NCBI RefSeq assembly: GCF_028550415.1
Contig: NZ_JAQQKX010000003.1
Span: 62,001-126,000 of the forward strand
Source of the DNA: Asticcacaulis aquaticus
Lineage (GTDB): Bacteria > Pseudomonadota > Alphaproteobacteria > Caulobacterales > Caulobacteraceae
Reading direction: 5' to 3'
DNA: 64,000 nucleotides
The position numbers and the translations under genes are program-made. Each line of letters begins with the position of its first letter. Position 1 is the first letter of the stretch. Under the pieces are notes generated by a model, which worked only from the letters and a program-made list of their open reading frames with translations, ran no database searches and had not been told where the DNA came from. Below, piece after piece: positions 36,925 to 47,339 of this stretch.

Positions 36925-38802
36925 ATGTCGGTTAACGATGCGGCGGCCAAGCGTGAGACTCCAGTGGCCTACAAGGCGAACAAGGCGGTTCGCCCGCATA
37001 CGCGTCCCGAGTTCAAGTTGATCAAGCACGTGGTCACCGACCCGTCGAAGGACGCCAAGCTGACCGATTTCGGCATGAAGACGCTGGACGACCGCTACCT
37101 GATGCCCGGTGAATCGTATCAGGACATGTTCGCGCGCGTCGCCACCACCTATGCCGACGATTCGGAACACGCCCAGCGCATCTACAACTACATTTCGAAC
37201 CTGTGGTTCATGCCGGCGACGCCGGTTCTGTCTAACGGCGGCGCGTCGCGCGGTCTGCCGATCTCGTGCTTCCTGAACTCGGTGCCCGATAACCTCGAAG
37301 GCATTGTCGGCACGTGGAACGAAAATGTCGCCCTGGCCTCGAACGGCGGTGGCATCGGCACCTACTGGGGCGGCGTGCGCTCCATCGGCGAAAAGGTCAA
37401 GGGCGCAGGCCAGACCTCGGGCATCATCCCCTTCATCCGCGTGATGGATTCGCTGACCCTCGCCATTTCGCAGGGTAGCTTGCGTCGCGGTTCGGCTGCC
37501 GTCTATATCGACATCCACCACCCGGAAATCGAGGAGTTCCTCGAAATCCGCAAGCCGTCGGGCGATTTCAACCGCAAGGCGCTCAACCTGCACCACGGCA
37601 TTTCGATCACCGACGCCTTCATGGAAGCCGTCCGCGACGGCGAACAGTTCGGCCTGCGCTCGCCCAAGAACGACGAGATCATCAAGTTCGTCGACGCGCG
37701 CGCCCTGTGGCAGAAGATCCTCGAAATCCGTATGCAGACGGGTGAACCCTATCTGATCTTCTCGGACACGGTGAACCGCGCCATGGCCCCGCACCAGCGT
37801 GAACTGGGCCTCAAGGTCAAGCAATCGAACCTGTGCGCCGAAATCATGCTGCATACGGGTAAGGATCACCTTGGCGAAGACCGTACCGCCGTCTGCTGCC
37901 TGTCGTCGGTCAATGCCGAGACCTTCCTCGAATGGCGCGACCAGCCGCAGTTCATCGAAGACATCATGCGCTTCCTCGATAACGTCCTGCAGGACTTCAT
38001 CGATACCGCGCCTAACTCGATGGCCGCCGCCATCTATTCCGCCGAACGCGAGCGCTCGGTCGGCCTCGGCCTGATGGGCTTCCACTCCTTCCTGCAATCG
38101 CAGGGCGTCGCCTTCGAATCGGCCATGGCCAAGTCGTGGAACATGCGCCTGTTCAAGCACCTGCGCCGCGAAGCCGACAAGGCCTCGGTTAAGTTGGCTC
38201 AGGAGCGCGGGCCGTGCCTCGACGCCGAAGAGCGCGGCGTCATGGAACGCTTCTCGCACAAGCTGGCCATCGCGCCGACCGCCTCGATCTCGATCATCTG
38301 CGGTGGTACGTCGGCGGGCATCGAGCCGATCCCGGCCAATATCTACACCCACAAGACCCTGTCGGGCTCGTTCGCGGTGAAGAACCCCTACCTCAAGGCG
38401 CTGCTCGCCGAAAAGGGCCTCGACACCAACGATATCTGGGACTCGATCGTCGAACACGAAGGCTCGATCCAGCACCTCGACGCGCTCGACGCCGACGAAA
38501 AGGACGTCTTCAAGACAGCGTTCGAAATCGATCAGCGCTGGGTGGTCGAACTGGCTGCCGACCGCGCGCCGGAAATCTGCCAGTCGCAGTCGCTCAATAT
38601 CTTCCTGCCCGGCAATGTCGACAAGTGGGACCTGCATATGCTGCACTGGACCGCCTGGGAACAGGGCGTCAAATCGCTCTACTATCTCCGCTCCAAGTCG
38701 GTCCAGCGCGCCGCGTTTGCCGGTTCGGAGACCAAGGAAGCGGCGGCGTCGATGATGGACGCGGCCAAGACGGATTACGAAGAGTGTCTGGCTTGCCAGT
38801 AG
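36925..38802 (+). CDS. nrdA: Class I ribonucleoside-diphosphate reductase large subunit, no ATP-cone
   Basis: Reduces ribonucleoside diphosphates to deoxy forms for DNA synthesis. It has 625 residues, shorter than the about 760 of E. coli NrdA because the N-terminal ATP-cone allosteric domain is absent; the fold begins by about residue 40. Active-site parts: Cys304 in NLCAEI (thiyl radical), redox partners Cys115 (SCFLN) and Cys325 (or 324), the radical-transfer tyrosine pair 586-587 in SLYYLRSK, and the C-terminal reductant tail Cys621-x-x-Cys624. The tyrosine pair and CxxC tail support class I rather than class II. No nrdB lies within the following 25 kb, so the small subunit must be encoded elsewhere. 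Candidate NrdR boxes precede it and a terminator follows. Confidence 0.92.
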   Translation: MSVNDAAAKRETPVAYKANKAVRPHTRPEFKLIKHVVTDPSKDAKLTDFGMKTLDDRYLMPGESYQDMFARVATTYADDSEHAQRIYNYISNLWFMPATPVLSNGGASRGLPISCFLNSVPDNLEGIVGTWNENVALASNGGGIGTYWGGVRSIGEKVKGAGQTSGIIPFIRVMDSLTLAISQGSLRRGSAAVYIDIHHPEIEEFLEIRKPSGDFNRKALNLHHGISITDAFMEAVRDGEQFGLRSPKNDEIIKFVDARALWQKILEIRMQTGEPYLIFSDTVNRAMAPHQRELGLKVKQSNLCAEIMLHTGKDHLGEDRTAVCCLSSVNAETFLEWRDQPQFIEDIMRFLDNVLQDFIDTAPNSMAAAIYSAERERSVGLGLMGFHSFLQSQGVAFESAMAKSWNMRLFKHLRREADKASVKLAQERGPCLDAEERGVMERFSHKLAIAPTASISIICGGTSAGIEPIPANIYTHKTLSGSFAVKNPYLKALLAEKGLDTNDIWDSIVEHEGSIQHLDALDADEKDVFKTAFEIDQRWVVELAADRAPEICQSQSLNIFLPGNVDKWDLHMLHWTAWEQGVKSLYYLRSKSVQRAAFAGSETKEAAASMMDAAKTDYEECLACQ

Positions 38803-38805
38803 GCT

Positions 38806-38838
38806 CGTGGGGTCACGGACCCCACACCCCATGACCGG
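38806..38838. repeat. Short dispersed repeat, copy 2
   Basis: Near-identical to 9341-9373, with the hairpin core GTGGGGTC-ACG-GACCCCAC. It starts four bases after the nrdA stop codon and just before the terminator. Confidence 0.75.
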
Positions 38839-38848
38839 GAACAGAATG

Positions 38849-38877
38849 AAAGGCCGGAGCATCAGCTTCGGCCTTTT
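38849..38877 (+). terminator. Intrinsic terminator after nrdA
   Basis: AAAGGCCGGAGC-ATCA-GCTTCGGCCTTT, with one wobble pair, ends in T5. The following GNAT gene starts 15 bases later behind GAGGAA. Confidence 0.9.
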
Positions 38878-38891
38878 TACATGAGGAACCT

Positions 38892-39371
38892 ATGCTCAAT
38901 ATTATAAGAGCTGATTACCGCAATCCGGCCCACGCCGAAGCCATCGTCAGTCTACTGAAGATCTATGCGCTCGACCCGATGGGCGGTGGTTCCGCCTTGT
39001 CGGACGATGTGGCAAAAGTCCTCATCGACAAGCTGGCGGCGTTTCCGACCGCGTTTTCTCTATTGGCGCTTGTCGATAACCACCCTGCGGGGCTGGCCAA
39101 TTGTTTCGACGGTTTCTCGACCTTTGCGGCCAAACCGCTGATCAATATCCACGACATCGTCGTCGCGCCGGAATTTCGCGGTCAGGGCGTGGCCAAAGCC
39201 CTGTTCGCCGAAATCGAAGTCATTGCCCGCGAAAAAGACGCCTGCAAGCTGACCCTCGAAGTGCTCGAAGGCAACCGTCCCGCACAGGCGCTCTATGCGT
39301 CGCTGGGGTTCGGCGACTACGTCCTCGACCCGGAACAGGGCAAGGCGCTGTTCTGGCAGAAGAAGCTTTAA
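38892..39371 (+). CDS. GNAT family N-acetyltransferase
   Basis: Acetyl-CoA-dependent acetyltransferase of 159 residues. The pyrophosphate-binding loop FRGQGVAKALFAEI (motif A) follows the strand INIHDIVVAPE; motif B is KLTLEVLEGNRPAQALYASLGF. The substrate is unknown. It is preceded by a strong terminator, so it has its own promoter or relies on read-through. Its TAA overlaps the TAA of the convergent DUF1428 gene within the four bases TTAA. Confidence 0.88.
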   Translation: MLNIIRADYRNPAHAEAIVSLLKIYALDPMGGGSALSDDVAKVLIDKLAAFPTAFSLLALVDNHPAGLANCFDGFSTFAAKPLINIHDIVVAPEFRGQGVAKALFAEIEVIAREKDACKLTLEVLEGNRPAQALYASLGFGDYVLDPEQGKALFWQKKL

Positions 39372-39715
39372 ACCGACAGGATATTCTCGAAGCCGCCCCA
39401 GAACATACGCTTGCCGTCGAACGGCATGTCTTCCATCTTCATGCGGTCGTCCTGCATCAGCTTGCCCCAGGCGTCGTCGCGCACGGCTTTCGATGGCCAG
39501 ACGATCCATGAGAAGACCACGGTTTCGCCGTCCTGAAGCTTCACCGACAGGGGGAACGAGGTGACCTCACCTTCGGGGATATCGTTGCCCCAGTTTTCCC
39601 AAACGGCGACAGCGCCGTATTCCTTGAAGATGTCCGCGGCCTTGATCGCCGACTCCAGATAGGCGTCTTTCTTCTCGTTTTTAACTGGGCAGACAAAACC
39701 ATCGACATAGGACAT
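39368..39715 (-). CDS. DUF1428 family protein, copy 1
   Basis: A 115-residue protein of DUF1428, a ferredoxin-like alpha/beta fold with no known reaction. Family blocks visible: MSYVDGFVCPV, DIFKEYGAVAVWENWG, VVFSWIVWPSK and MPFDGKRMFWGGFE. The start was placed behind GGAGG; the longer frame adds 32 residues of no family likeness. A paralogue lies at 42111-42464; the two flank a TonB-dependent receptor gene. Confidence 0.88.
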   Translation of the reverse strand: MSYVDGFVCPVKNEKKDAYLESAIKAADIFKEYGAVAVWENWGNDIPEGEVTSFPLSVKLQDGETVVFSWIVWPSKAVRDDAWGKLMQDDRMKMEDMPFDGKRMFWGGFENILSV

Positions 39716-39878
39716 GGGAACCTCCGTTGTGAGAACGTCGATACCGTAACGGCATCGGGATAAGCTGGCCATATGAAATATTGTTAATGCGGCCCCGGCC
39801 CATATCGCCACAATTGTGCCTCAGCCGCCTGTGACACAGGGTTGATACGCCGCCGGGGGAGTGCGGTAGGGGGAAATT

Positions 39879-42092
39879 ATGAAATCTTCGACATCCATGA
39901 TTCTAACCGTCGTGTCGGCGTCTCTGGTCATGCCCGCCATGGCGCAGGCTCAAACCGCGGCACCGACGGCCGCGCAAACCGACGTCAAAACCGAAAAGGA
40001 CAAGGTTCAGGACAAGGCCGATCCGACCACGGTGACCGTTAAAGGTCAGCGGAAGGAGATGAGCGGTGACAAGGAAGTCTATGACGTCACCAAAAATCCC
40101 GATGCCCTGACCGGCACGGCGCAGGATGCCCTGAACAAGGTGCCGGGTGTCAATGTCGACAATGACGGCAATGTCACGGTGCGCGGACGTGAGGCGCGGG
40201 TCTTCGTCAACGGCCGTCCGGCGCTCTATATGACGGGTGACAACCGCGGCGCGGCGCTGCAATCCATGCCGTCGGCCTCCATTTCATCCATCGAAGTCAT
40301 TTCGAATCCCGGCGCGCAATATTCGTCGAGCAGCAATGAGCCCATCGTCAATATCGTCACCAAGCGCAATATGCCGCCGGGCGTTTTCGGCAGTGTCAGC
40401 GGGCAGGTCTTGTCCAACGAAGGCGCATCCGGAAACACCTTCCTGAGCCTTGCCAAGGATAAGCTGACGCTGACGGCGATGGGCAGCCTGAACCGCAGTA
40501 TTCAAAATTCGATATCCGACTCGCAAACCCAGGGCTTCGATGCCTCGGGCAACCGGACGCGGGAATCGCGCCGCAATGGTCTGACGGACGGCGCCTATAG
40601 CCGGGCCTTTCTTTCGACCAGCCTGCAATACGATCTCGGCCCCAATGACGTACTCACCGGCGGCCTGACCTATACGGGTAGCGCGTCGGATACCGACTCG
40701 CTCAGTGCGTCCACGACCTTCAATGCCGGAGGTGCGGCGACGGACATCTTCACCAGCCTCAGTGAGAGCACGTCGGATCAGCAGAATGGCACGCTGAGTG
40801 CCGGCTATACCCACTACGGGCAAAAACCGGATCAGTCGTTCAAGCTGGATATGAGCCTGTCGCGCTCGGAAAACGAAAACGATTCGGACACGATCACGAG
40901 CTACGACCTGTCCTCGACCGGCAGTCGCCTGCCGCGCCCGGATCGTAAACTGCGCGACGGTTCAAATAATGCCGCCATGGTGCAGGCCGCTTACAACACG
41001 ACGCTCGGTCGGACGCAGGTCAGTGTCGGGACGCAGATCAATCAGGACGACAATCGCGCCAACAGCCTGTCCTATGGACCGGACACCGCCGGCACCGGTC
41101 TTGTGCTGCAACCTTTGCTGACCAGCGACCTGCGTTACGAACAAACGGCCAGCGCCGTCTATGTGACCGCTCAGCGGCAGTTCGGCGCCAAATGGACCCT
41201 GCTGGGTGGTCTGCGCGCCGAATTCCTCGATATGGAAACGCACGAAACCCGCAGCAATACGCGTAATCAGGTCGATTATGCCCGTCTGAACCCCAGCCTG
41301 TTCGCGACCTACGCCCTGTCGAAGGACCGCAAGATTCGCTTGAGCTATACCCATAAGCAACAACGCCCTTCGCCGAACGACCTCAACCCGCGTCTGGTCT
41401 ATATCTCCGACACGTCGGTGAGCGTCGGCAATACCGATCTCGGGCCGCAGGAAAGCGATAACTTCGAAGCCAGTTATGAGGTCAGTAACCCGACCGGCAG
41501 CTACGCGGTGCGCGGCTTCTGGCGCACTGACGACGACATGATCGTCAGTACCAGTCGTATCATCGCCGATCCGCAAAATCTGGGCAATGTGGTGACCCAG
41601 AGCATGCGTGTGAACGGAGGTTATCAGAGTCAGAAGGGTGTGACGCTGAGTTACAGCAAGCGCACCAAAAAGCTGAACCTCAATCTCGACGCTACCGTGA
41701 CCTTTGTCGATATGGAGGGGCCGAATATCGTCGGCACGCAATCGGAAGTCACCTTCGGCGGCAGCGTCATGGCGACCTATACGCTCAAGAACAACGATAC
41801 CGTATCGATAAATTACCGGCTGCAACCGCGGCGCTATACCGGTAACGGCTATTCGGACTCATCGGCCTTTAATTCGATCAGCTATCGTCATCGTCTGACA
41901 CCTAAGATGTGGCTGAATTTCACCGTGCAGGACCCGTTCCGGACGCCCCGAAGCACCGGCGTCACCGAGGGGCCGTTGCTCAGGAGCCGCTACAGCAGTG
42001 AGCGCGAGGCGCGGGTCATGATGATCGGCCTGAGCCGCAGTTTCGGCGGCTTTACGCCGACGGCGGCACCGGTGCCGGTCAAGAAGCCATAA
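39879..42092 (+). CDS. TonB-dependent outer membrane receptor
   Basis: Outer membrane beta-barrel importer of 737 residues. A signal peptide (about 1-24, ending AMAQAQ) is followed by a short TonB-box region near TTVTVKGQR. The plug domain (about 60-165) has ALNKVPGVNVDNDGNVTVRG, VFVNGRPA, and IEVISNPGAQYSSSSNEPIVNIVTKR, which is the plug pattern of receptors with a large C-terminal OMP beta-barrel. The barrel shows many alternating aromatic/polar strands and SYTHKQQRPSPNDLNPRL near residue 490. The last residues (LSRSFGGF..., then APVPVKKP) do not end in the usual aromatic, which is slightly atypical. The substrate is unknown. Note the position between the two DUF1428 genes. Confidence 0.88.
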   Translation: MKSSTSMILTVVSASLVMPAMAQAQTAAPTAAQTDVKTEKDKVQDKADPTTVTVKGQRKEMSGDKEVYDVTKNPDALTGTAQDALNKVPGVNVDNDGNVTVRGREARVFVNGRPALYMTGDNRGAALQSMPSASISSIEVISNPGAQYSSSSNEPIVNIVTKRNMPPGVFGSVSGQVLSNEGASGNTFLSLAKDKLTLTAMGSLNRSIQNSISDSQTQGFDASGNRTRESRRNGLTDGAYSRAFLSTSLQYDLGPNDVLTGGLTYTGSASDTDSLSASTTFNAGGAATDIFTSLSESTSDQQNGTLSAGYTHYGQKPDQSFKLDMSLSRSENENDSDTITSYDLSSTGSRLPRPDRKLRDGSNNAAMVQAAYNTTLGRTQVSVGTQINQDDNRANSLSYGPDTAGTGLVLQPLLTSDLRYEQTASAVYVTAQRQFGAKWTLLGGLRAEFLDMETHETRSNTRNQVDYARLNPSLFATYALSKDRKIRLSYTHKQQRPSPNDLNPRLVYISDTSVSVGNTDLGPQESDNFEASYEVSNPTGSYAVRGFWRTDDDMIVSTSRIIADPQNLGNVVTQSMRVNGGYQSQKGVTLSYSKRTKKLNLNLDATVTFVDMEGPNIVGTQSEVTFGGSVMATYTLKNNDTVSINYRLQPRRYTGNGYSDSSAFNSISYRHRLTPKMWLNFTVQDPFRTPRSTGVTEGPLLRSRYSSEREARVMMIGLSRSFGGFTPTAAPVPVKKP

Positions 42093-42110
42093 GCTTATCA
42101 GGCTTTCGGG

Positions 42111-42464
42111 TTATTTCTCCACCAGCACCTGAAAGCCGCCATAGATCAGGCGTTCGCCGTCAAAGGGCATGTCGTCGGACGGCTGCATGCGCGGGTCGTC
42201 CATGACGCGCTCATTGCCTTCGTCGCGCGCTTCCTTCGACGGCCACAGAACCCACGAAAAGACGACGCCGTCGGGCTGTTTGGCGCGCATCACCGACTTG
42301 AACGAGACGCCCAGCTCGCTTTCGGGCAGGTCGTCACCCCAGCATTCGACGACCTGAAGCGCGCCGTGTTCCTTGAACACGGCCGACGCCGTTTCGGCCA
42401 GTTTTTTGTAGGCGGCGCGGTTTTCCTTCGGCACCGGTACGACGAAGACATCGACATAGGCCAT
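42111..42464 (-). CDS. DUF1428 family protein, copy 2
   Basis: A 117-residue paralogue of the gene at 39368-39715, sharing the order MAYVDVFVVPV, VFKEHGALQVVECWGDD, VVFSWVLWPSKEARDEG and MPFDGERLIYGGF. Its ATG overlaps the rppH TGA (ATGA), so translation is coupled to rppH. The reaction is unknown. Confidence 0.9.
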   Translation of the reverse strand: MAYVDVFVVPVPKENRAAYKKLAETASAVFKEHGALQVVECWGDDLPESELGVSFKSVMRAKQPDGVVFSWVLWPSKEARDEGNERVMDDPRMQPSDDMPFDGERLIYGGFQVLVEK

Positions 42465-42943
42465 CAGCGTATCAGAGCCTCGACCTGCGCGATGACGTTA
42501 CGATACGAGTCGCGCTTGAAATGCACCACGCGGTCGATGACGCGATCCAGCCCGCACCATTCCCAGCGGTCGAACTCCTGTTCGCCGTGGGCCTGAAGGT
42601 TGACTTCGCTGTCCTGGCCGGTGAAGCGGTAGAAGAACCAGATCTGTTTCTGGCCCTTGAAATTGCGACCGATTTTCTTCTGCGCCAGCACTTCGGGCGG
42701 GAAATCATAGATCACCCAGTCCTGCGTCCGACCGATCAGCTCGACCGAACGGATACCTGTCTCCTCAAAGAGTTCGCGCACGGCAGCCGCTTCGAGGTCT
42801 TCACCGGCGTCGACCCCGCCTTGCGGGAATTGCCAGGCATAGTCGCCGCTCATGCCGAAGCGGTGGCCGACCCATACGCGGTTATCGGCATTGACCACTA
42901 CGATCCCCACATTGGGGCGGTATTCTTTGAGTTCGTCCGTCAT
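42464..42943 (-). CDS. rppH: RNA pyrophosphohydrolase (Nudix)
   Basis: Removes pyrophosphate from the 5' end of mRNAs, triggering decay. It has 159 residues. The Nudix box GGVDAGEDLEAAAVRELFEETGI in outline (GX5EX7REUXEEXGU) is complete. YRPNVGIVVVNADNRVWVGHR at the start, WQFPQGG, and the C-terminal WEWCGLDRVIDRVVHFKR are typical of RppH. It lies at the end of the leftward envelope series, 48 bases after the deacetylase gene, and overlaps DUF1428 copy 2. Confidence 0.95.
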   Translation of the reverse strand: MTDELKEYRPNVGIVVVNADNRVWVGHRFGMSGDYAWQFPQGGVDAGEDLEAAAVRELFEETGIRSVELIGRTQDWVIYDFPPEVLAQKKIGRNFKGQKQIWFFYRFTGQDSEVNLQAHGEQEFDRWEWCGLDRVIDRVVHFKRDSYRNVIAQVEALIR

Positions 42944-42990
42944 CGCGCTATTGTTTCAGATATCGGGGCGCGATTCAACGCAATGGGCGG

Positions 42991-44238
42991 TTATTTATGT
43001 GCCAGTGCCGACGCGGGCGCCAGTTGCAGGCCCTTGGCCTCCAGCCCCTGCGTCCACTTGATCGCGACCGCCAGGGTCACCGGATAGGCGAAGCCCGTCC
43101 CCAGCGCCTGTCCTTTGGAGCGGGCGGCGGATTCGACGCCGCTCAGTTGCGCCGTGATGCTCTGGGCGTTGATCTGGGCATCGATGACGCGATCAGCGCT
43201 GGCGCGGTTCCACGCCCCGCCCTGATCGCGCGCCTGACCATCGTCGATAAAGCTCAGGCCGCGCGTCTTCATCGTGCCGAGGAAGCCGTTCATCGCCGGT
43301 TTGTCGCGCAGGAAGGCCGAGCCCTGATAGTTCATGACGCCGAAATAACCGACGGCGCGACCTAACACCCAGTTGAGGCGCGCCTGCATATCGTCCGGAC
43401 GCTGATTAATCAAAAGGGTTTGCGGACCGGGGTCGACATCAGGGTAGTTGGTGGGCTCCATCGGCACTTCGATCAGCACCTCGTGCCCCTGTGCGCGGGC
43501 GGCATCGATCCAGCCCTGCAAACCTTCCGCATACGGAACGAAGGACAGGGTGACCTCGGCCGGCAGTTGCTCGATGGCGGCGCGCGTCGTCGTCGGATTG
43601 AGACCGAGGCCGCCGACGATCAGGGCGACCATCGGCTTGCCGTTGGATTTGAACGGCCGGGCATAGGTCGCCGCCGCCACACGACCGTCGGTGGCGATGA
43701 TCGGCAGCGGGCCGTTGGGACCGTTTTGCGACAGGCCCGCGATCGGGGCGGGCGTCAGCGGTCTGGCGGGCAATTTAGTCGGGCCCGACGCGGCGACATC
43801 GATCGGCGCACCGTCATTGGGCAGGGTGATCACGGCGGTACCATCGACGGGACCGGCTTCGCCGCTGGCGTTGAACTGGTCGGCGGAGGCGTCCTTGAAC
43901 AGGCCCAGCGAATCCAGAGTGAAGGCTTGAAGGCCCGACGTGGTGTCGTCGGCGACCGGCTGATCGGTGGGGGTGACGGTCGCGGCCTTGGGCGCATGAT
44001 CGCCGCCGCCCATGGAGATGCGCACGCTGGGGGAACCGGCACCGGGGTCGGAGGCCAGATTGAGAAACAGAGCGCCGCCGCCGATGAACAGGCCCATGGC
44101 CAGAAGGGGAGCGGTATAGGGCTTTTTGAGCGCCTCCAGCGCCACGGGGCCGAGCCCCTTGAGGCGCGCCACAAGGCTCGTCGGCTGGCGGAACAGCGAC
44201 GAGGAGGAAAGGGCTGACAGTTTCTGTTTGGCGAACAT
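42991..44238 (-). CDS. Divergent polysaccharide deacetylase family protein
   Basis: A 415-residue envelope protein. A cytoplasmic N-terminus is followed by one membrane segment (about 43-62), a long Pro/Ala/Asp-rich periplasmic linker, and a C-terminal divergent polysaccharide deacetylase domain. Its strands are KPMVALIVGGLGLNPTTT, LPAEVTLSFVPYAEGL, GHEVLIEVPMEP and GLSFIDDG. The NodB metal-site His triad is not evident, as is usual for the divergent branch. In many alphaproteobacteria this gene follows a CtpA-type protease and precedes rppH; the same order is present here. The chemical role is unsettled. Confidence 0.85.
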   Translation of the reverse strand: MFAKQKLSALSSSSLFRQPTSLVARLKGLGPVALEALKKPYTAPLLAMGLFIGGGALFLNLASDPGAGSPSVRISMGGGDHAPKAATVTPTDQPVADDTTSGLQAFTLDSLGLFKDASADQFNASGEAGPVDGTAVITLPNDGAPIDVAASGPTKLPARPLTPAPIAGLSQNGPNGPLPIIATDGRVAAATYARPFKSNGKPMVALIVGGLGLNPTTTRAAIEQLPAEVTLSFVPYAEGLQGWIDAARAQGHEVLIEVPMEPTNYPDVDPGPQTLLINQRPDDMQARLNWVLGRAVGYFGVMNYQGSAFLRDKPAMNGFLGTMKTRGLSFIDDGQARDQGGAWNRASADRVIDAQINAQSITAQLSGVESAARSKGQALGTGFAYPVTLAVAIKWTQGLEAKGLQLAPASALAHK

Positions 44239-44253
44239 CGCGACGACCCACGC

Positions 44254-44288
44254 AAAAAACCCTGCCGGACGCGCGATCCGGCAGGGTT
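44254..44288 (-). terminator. Intrinsic terminator between ctpA-like and deacetylase genes
   Basis: Perfect stem AACCCTGCCGGA / TCCGGCAGGGTT with a 7-base loop, followed by T6 in the minus direction. It follows the protease gene and sits 16 bases upstream of the deacetylase ATG, so the latter's expression needs read-through or a promoter overlapping this region. Confidence 0.9.
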
Positions 44289-44334
44289 AATTTGTGCCCC
44301 AAGGGGGTTAATAAAGACTAACGAAAGCTGAAAA

Positions 44335-45780
44335 TTACTTCTTTTCCGCCGGCTTTTGAACGGGCTTTTCCGGGGCCTTGGGGGCCGCAGACGAAGAGGC
44401 ACCCGCCTTGGTCTTGTCGGCAAAGCGCGAGCCGGGCTTGTCGACCAGATCGGCTTCGGCCAGTTTCAGGCCGCGCGGATGGGCCGCCGCCTGTTTCACG
44501 TCGCCGCCATAGTTGAGCACGTCGACGGCGCGGGCCAGCTGGAAGTCGCCGGTCTTGACGTCATAGGCCTCGGGCGGCACTTCTGAGACGATATGGGCAC
44601 CCTGACGGACCTTGCCCTCGTCGGCGTCCAGCGCGTTCTTGTAGTCGGCTTCCGAGAAGGAATAGTTGCGGTTGGCGATAACCTTGGCCTGTTCCTTCGA
44701 CTGCGCGACTTCGAGGTCGGGCACGATGCCGGTCTTCTGGATCGAGCGGCCCGACGGCGTATAGTACCGCGCGATGGTCAGCTTTACGGCGCGGTTTTCA
44801 CCGAGATTGACGACGCTCTGCACCGAGCCCTTGCCGAAGGTGGTCAGGCCGACGGTCGAGGCACGCTTGTGATCCTGCAAGGCGCCCGCGACGATTTCCG
44901 CCGCCGAGGCCGTGCCCGGATTGGTCAGGATCACGATGGGCTGGCCCTTCATGATGTCGCCCTTATGCGCCTGATAACGGGTGATGTCGTCCGGACGGCG
45001 GCCGCGTTGCGACACGACTTCGCCGCCTTCGAGGAACAGGTCCGCGACGCCGACCGACTGATCGAGCAGGCCGCCGGGATTGTTGCGCAGGTCGAGGATC
45101 AGGCCCTTCATCTGCGGGTTCTTGGCGCGCAGTTCGGTCAGGCCTTCCAGCGATTCCCGGGCGGTGTTCTCGTTGAAGTTCGAGATGCGCAGATAGCCGT
45201 AATTGCCTTCCATGCGCGTCTTGACCGACTTCACATTGATGATCTCGCGCGTCAGGGTGACGTCGAACGGCTCGTCCTTGCCTTCGCGCACGATGGTGAG
45301 CGTCAGGTCGGTCTTCGGGTCGCCCTTCATCTGCGACACGGCGTCGTTGAGACGCAGGCCGAGGATCGACTGACCGTTGATGGCGGTGATGTAGTCGCCC
45401 GACTGGATGCCGGCCTTCATGGCGGGGGTGTCGTCCATCGGGGTGACGACCTTGACCGCGCCGTCTTCGGACTGCACCTCAAGGCCGATGCCGCCATAGG
45501 CACCGCGCGTCTTCTCCTGAAGGTCGGTATAGTCTTCGGCGGAAAGGTAGTTGGAATGCGGATCGAGCGAGGACAGCATGCCCTGCAAGGCGGATTCGAT
45601 CAGCTTCTTGTCATCGACCTCGACGACATAGTTCTGCTTGACGAGGGCGAGCACGTCGCCGAACAGCTCCAGCATCTCGTAGGTGTCGGACTTTGGCGAA
45701 AACGCGGGCTGGTTGGCATAGGCCACCGCACCGACACTGAGGGCCAGGGCCGCGATGCCGCCCAGCAGATAGTTCTTCAT
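44335..45780 (-). CDS. ctpA: S41 family C-terminal processing peptidase
   Basis: Periplasmic serine protease of 481 residues. A signal peptide covers about 1-22. The PDZ domain spans about 85-165 with YGGIGLEVQ and AGIQSGDYITAINGQ. The protease core has ILDLRNNPGGLLDQSVGVADLF, the nucleophile Ser in NPGTASAAEI, and the catalytic Lys 25 residues later in TFGKGSVQ, the spacing of the Ser-Lys dyad of Tsp/CtpA. The C-terminal 45 residues are Lys/Ala/Pro-rich and probably disordered. Related CtpA proteases trim or degrade cell-wall hydrolases, fitting its EnvC-like neighbour upstream. Confidence 0.92.
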   Translation of the reverse strand: MKNYLLGGIAALALSVGAVAYANQPAFSPKSDTYEMLELFGDVLALVKQNYVVEVDDKKLIESALQGMLSSLDPHSNYLSAEDYTDLQEKTRGAYGGIGLEVQSEDGAVKVVTPMDDTPAMKAGIQSGDYITAINGQSILGLRLNDAVSQMKGDPKTDLTLTIVREGKDEPFDVTLTREIINVKSVKTRMEGNYGYLRISNFNENTARESLEGLTELRAKNPQMKGLILDLRNNPGGLLDQSVGVADLFLEGGEVVSQRGRRPDDITRYQAHKGDIMKGQPIVILTNPGTASAAEIVAGALQDHKRASTVGLTTFGKGSVQSVVNLGENRAVKLTIARYYTPSGRSIQKTGIVPDLEVAQSKEQAKVIANRNYSFSEADYKNALDADEGKVRQGAHIVSEVPPEAYDVKTGDFQLARAVDVLNYGGDVKQAAAHPRGLKLAEADLVDKPGSRFADKTKAGASSSAAPKAPEKPVQKPAEKK

Positions 45781-47172
<1,392 letters not shown>

Positions 47173-47175
47173 GGT

Positions 47176-47335
47176 TTTATACCTCCCTGCGCTTGCGCGG
47201 GGAGGGGGACCGCGCCTGAAAGGCGTGGTGGTGGGGTGTCTTTCTTGCTTACGATATATGCCGTTGAATCTCCGTAAGGCACCCCACCTTCCGGCCTTCG
47301 GCCTCCCTCCTCCCCGCAAAGCAGGGAGGTATAAA
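47176..47335. repeat. GC-rich palindromic repeat after asd
   Basis: Outer arms TTTATACCTCCCTGC (47176-47190) and GCAGGGAGGTATAAA (47321-47335) are exact reverse complements. The inside contains GGGGACCGCGCCTGAAAGGCG, GTGGTGGGGTG against CACCCCACC, and CCGGCCTTCGGCC. It shares the GGGGGACCGC...GTGGTGGTGGGG layout with the 52.2-kb copy. Confidence 0.85.
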
Positions 47336-47339
47336 GAGG

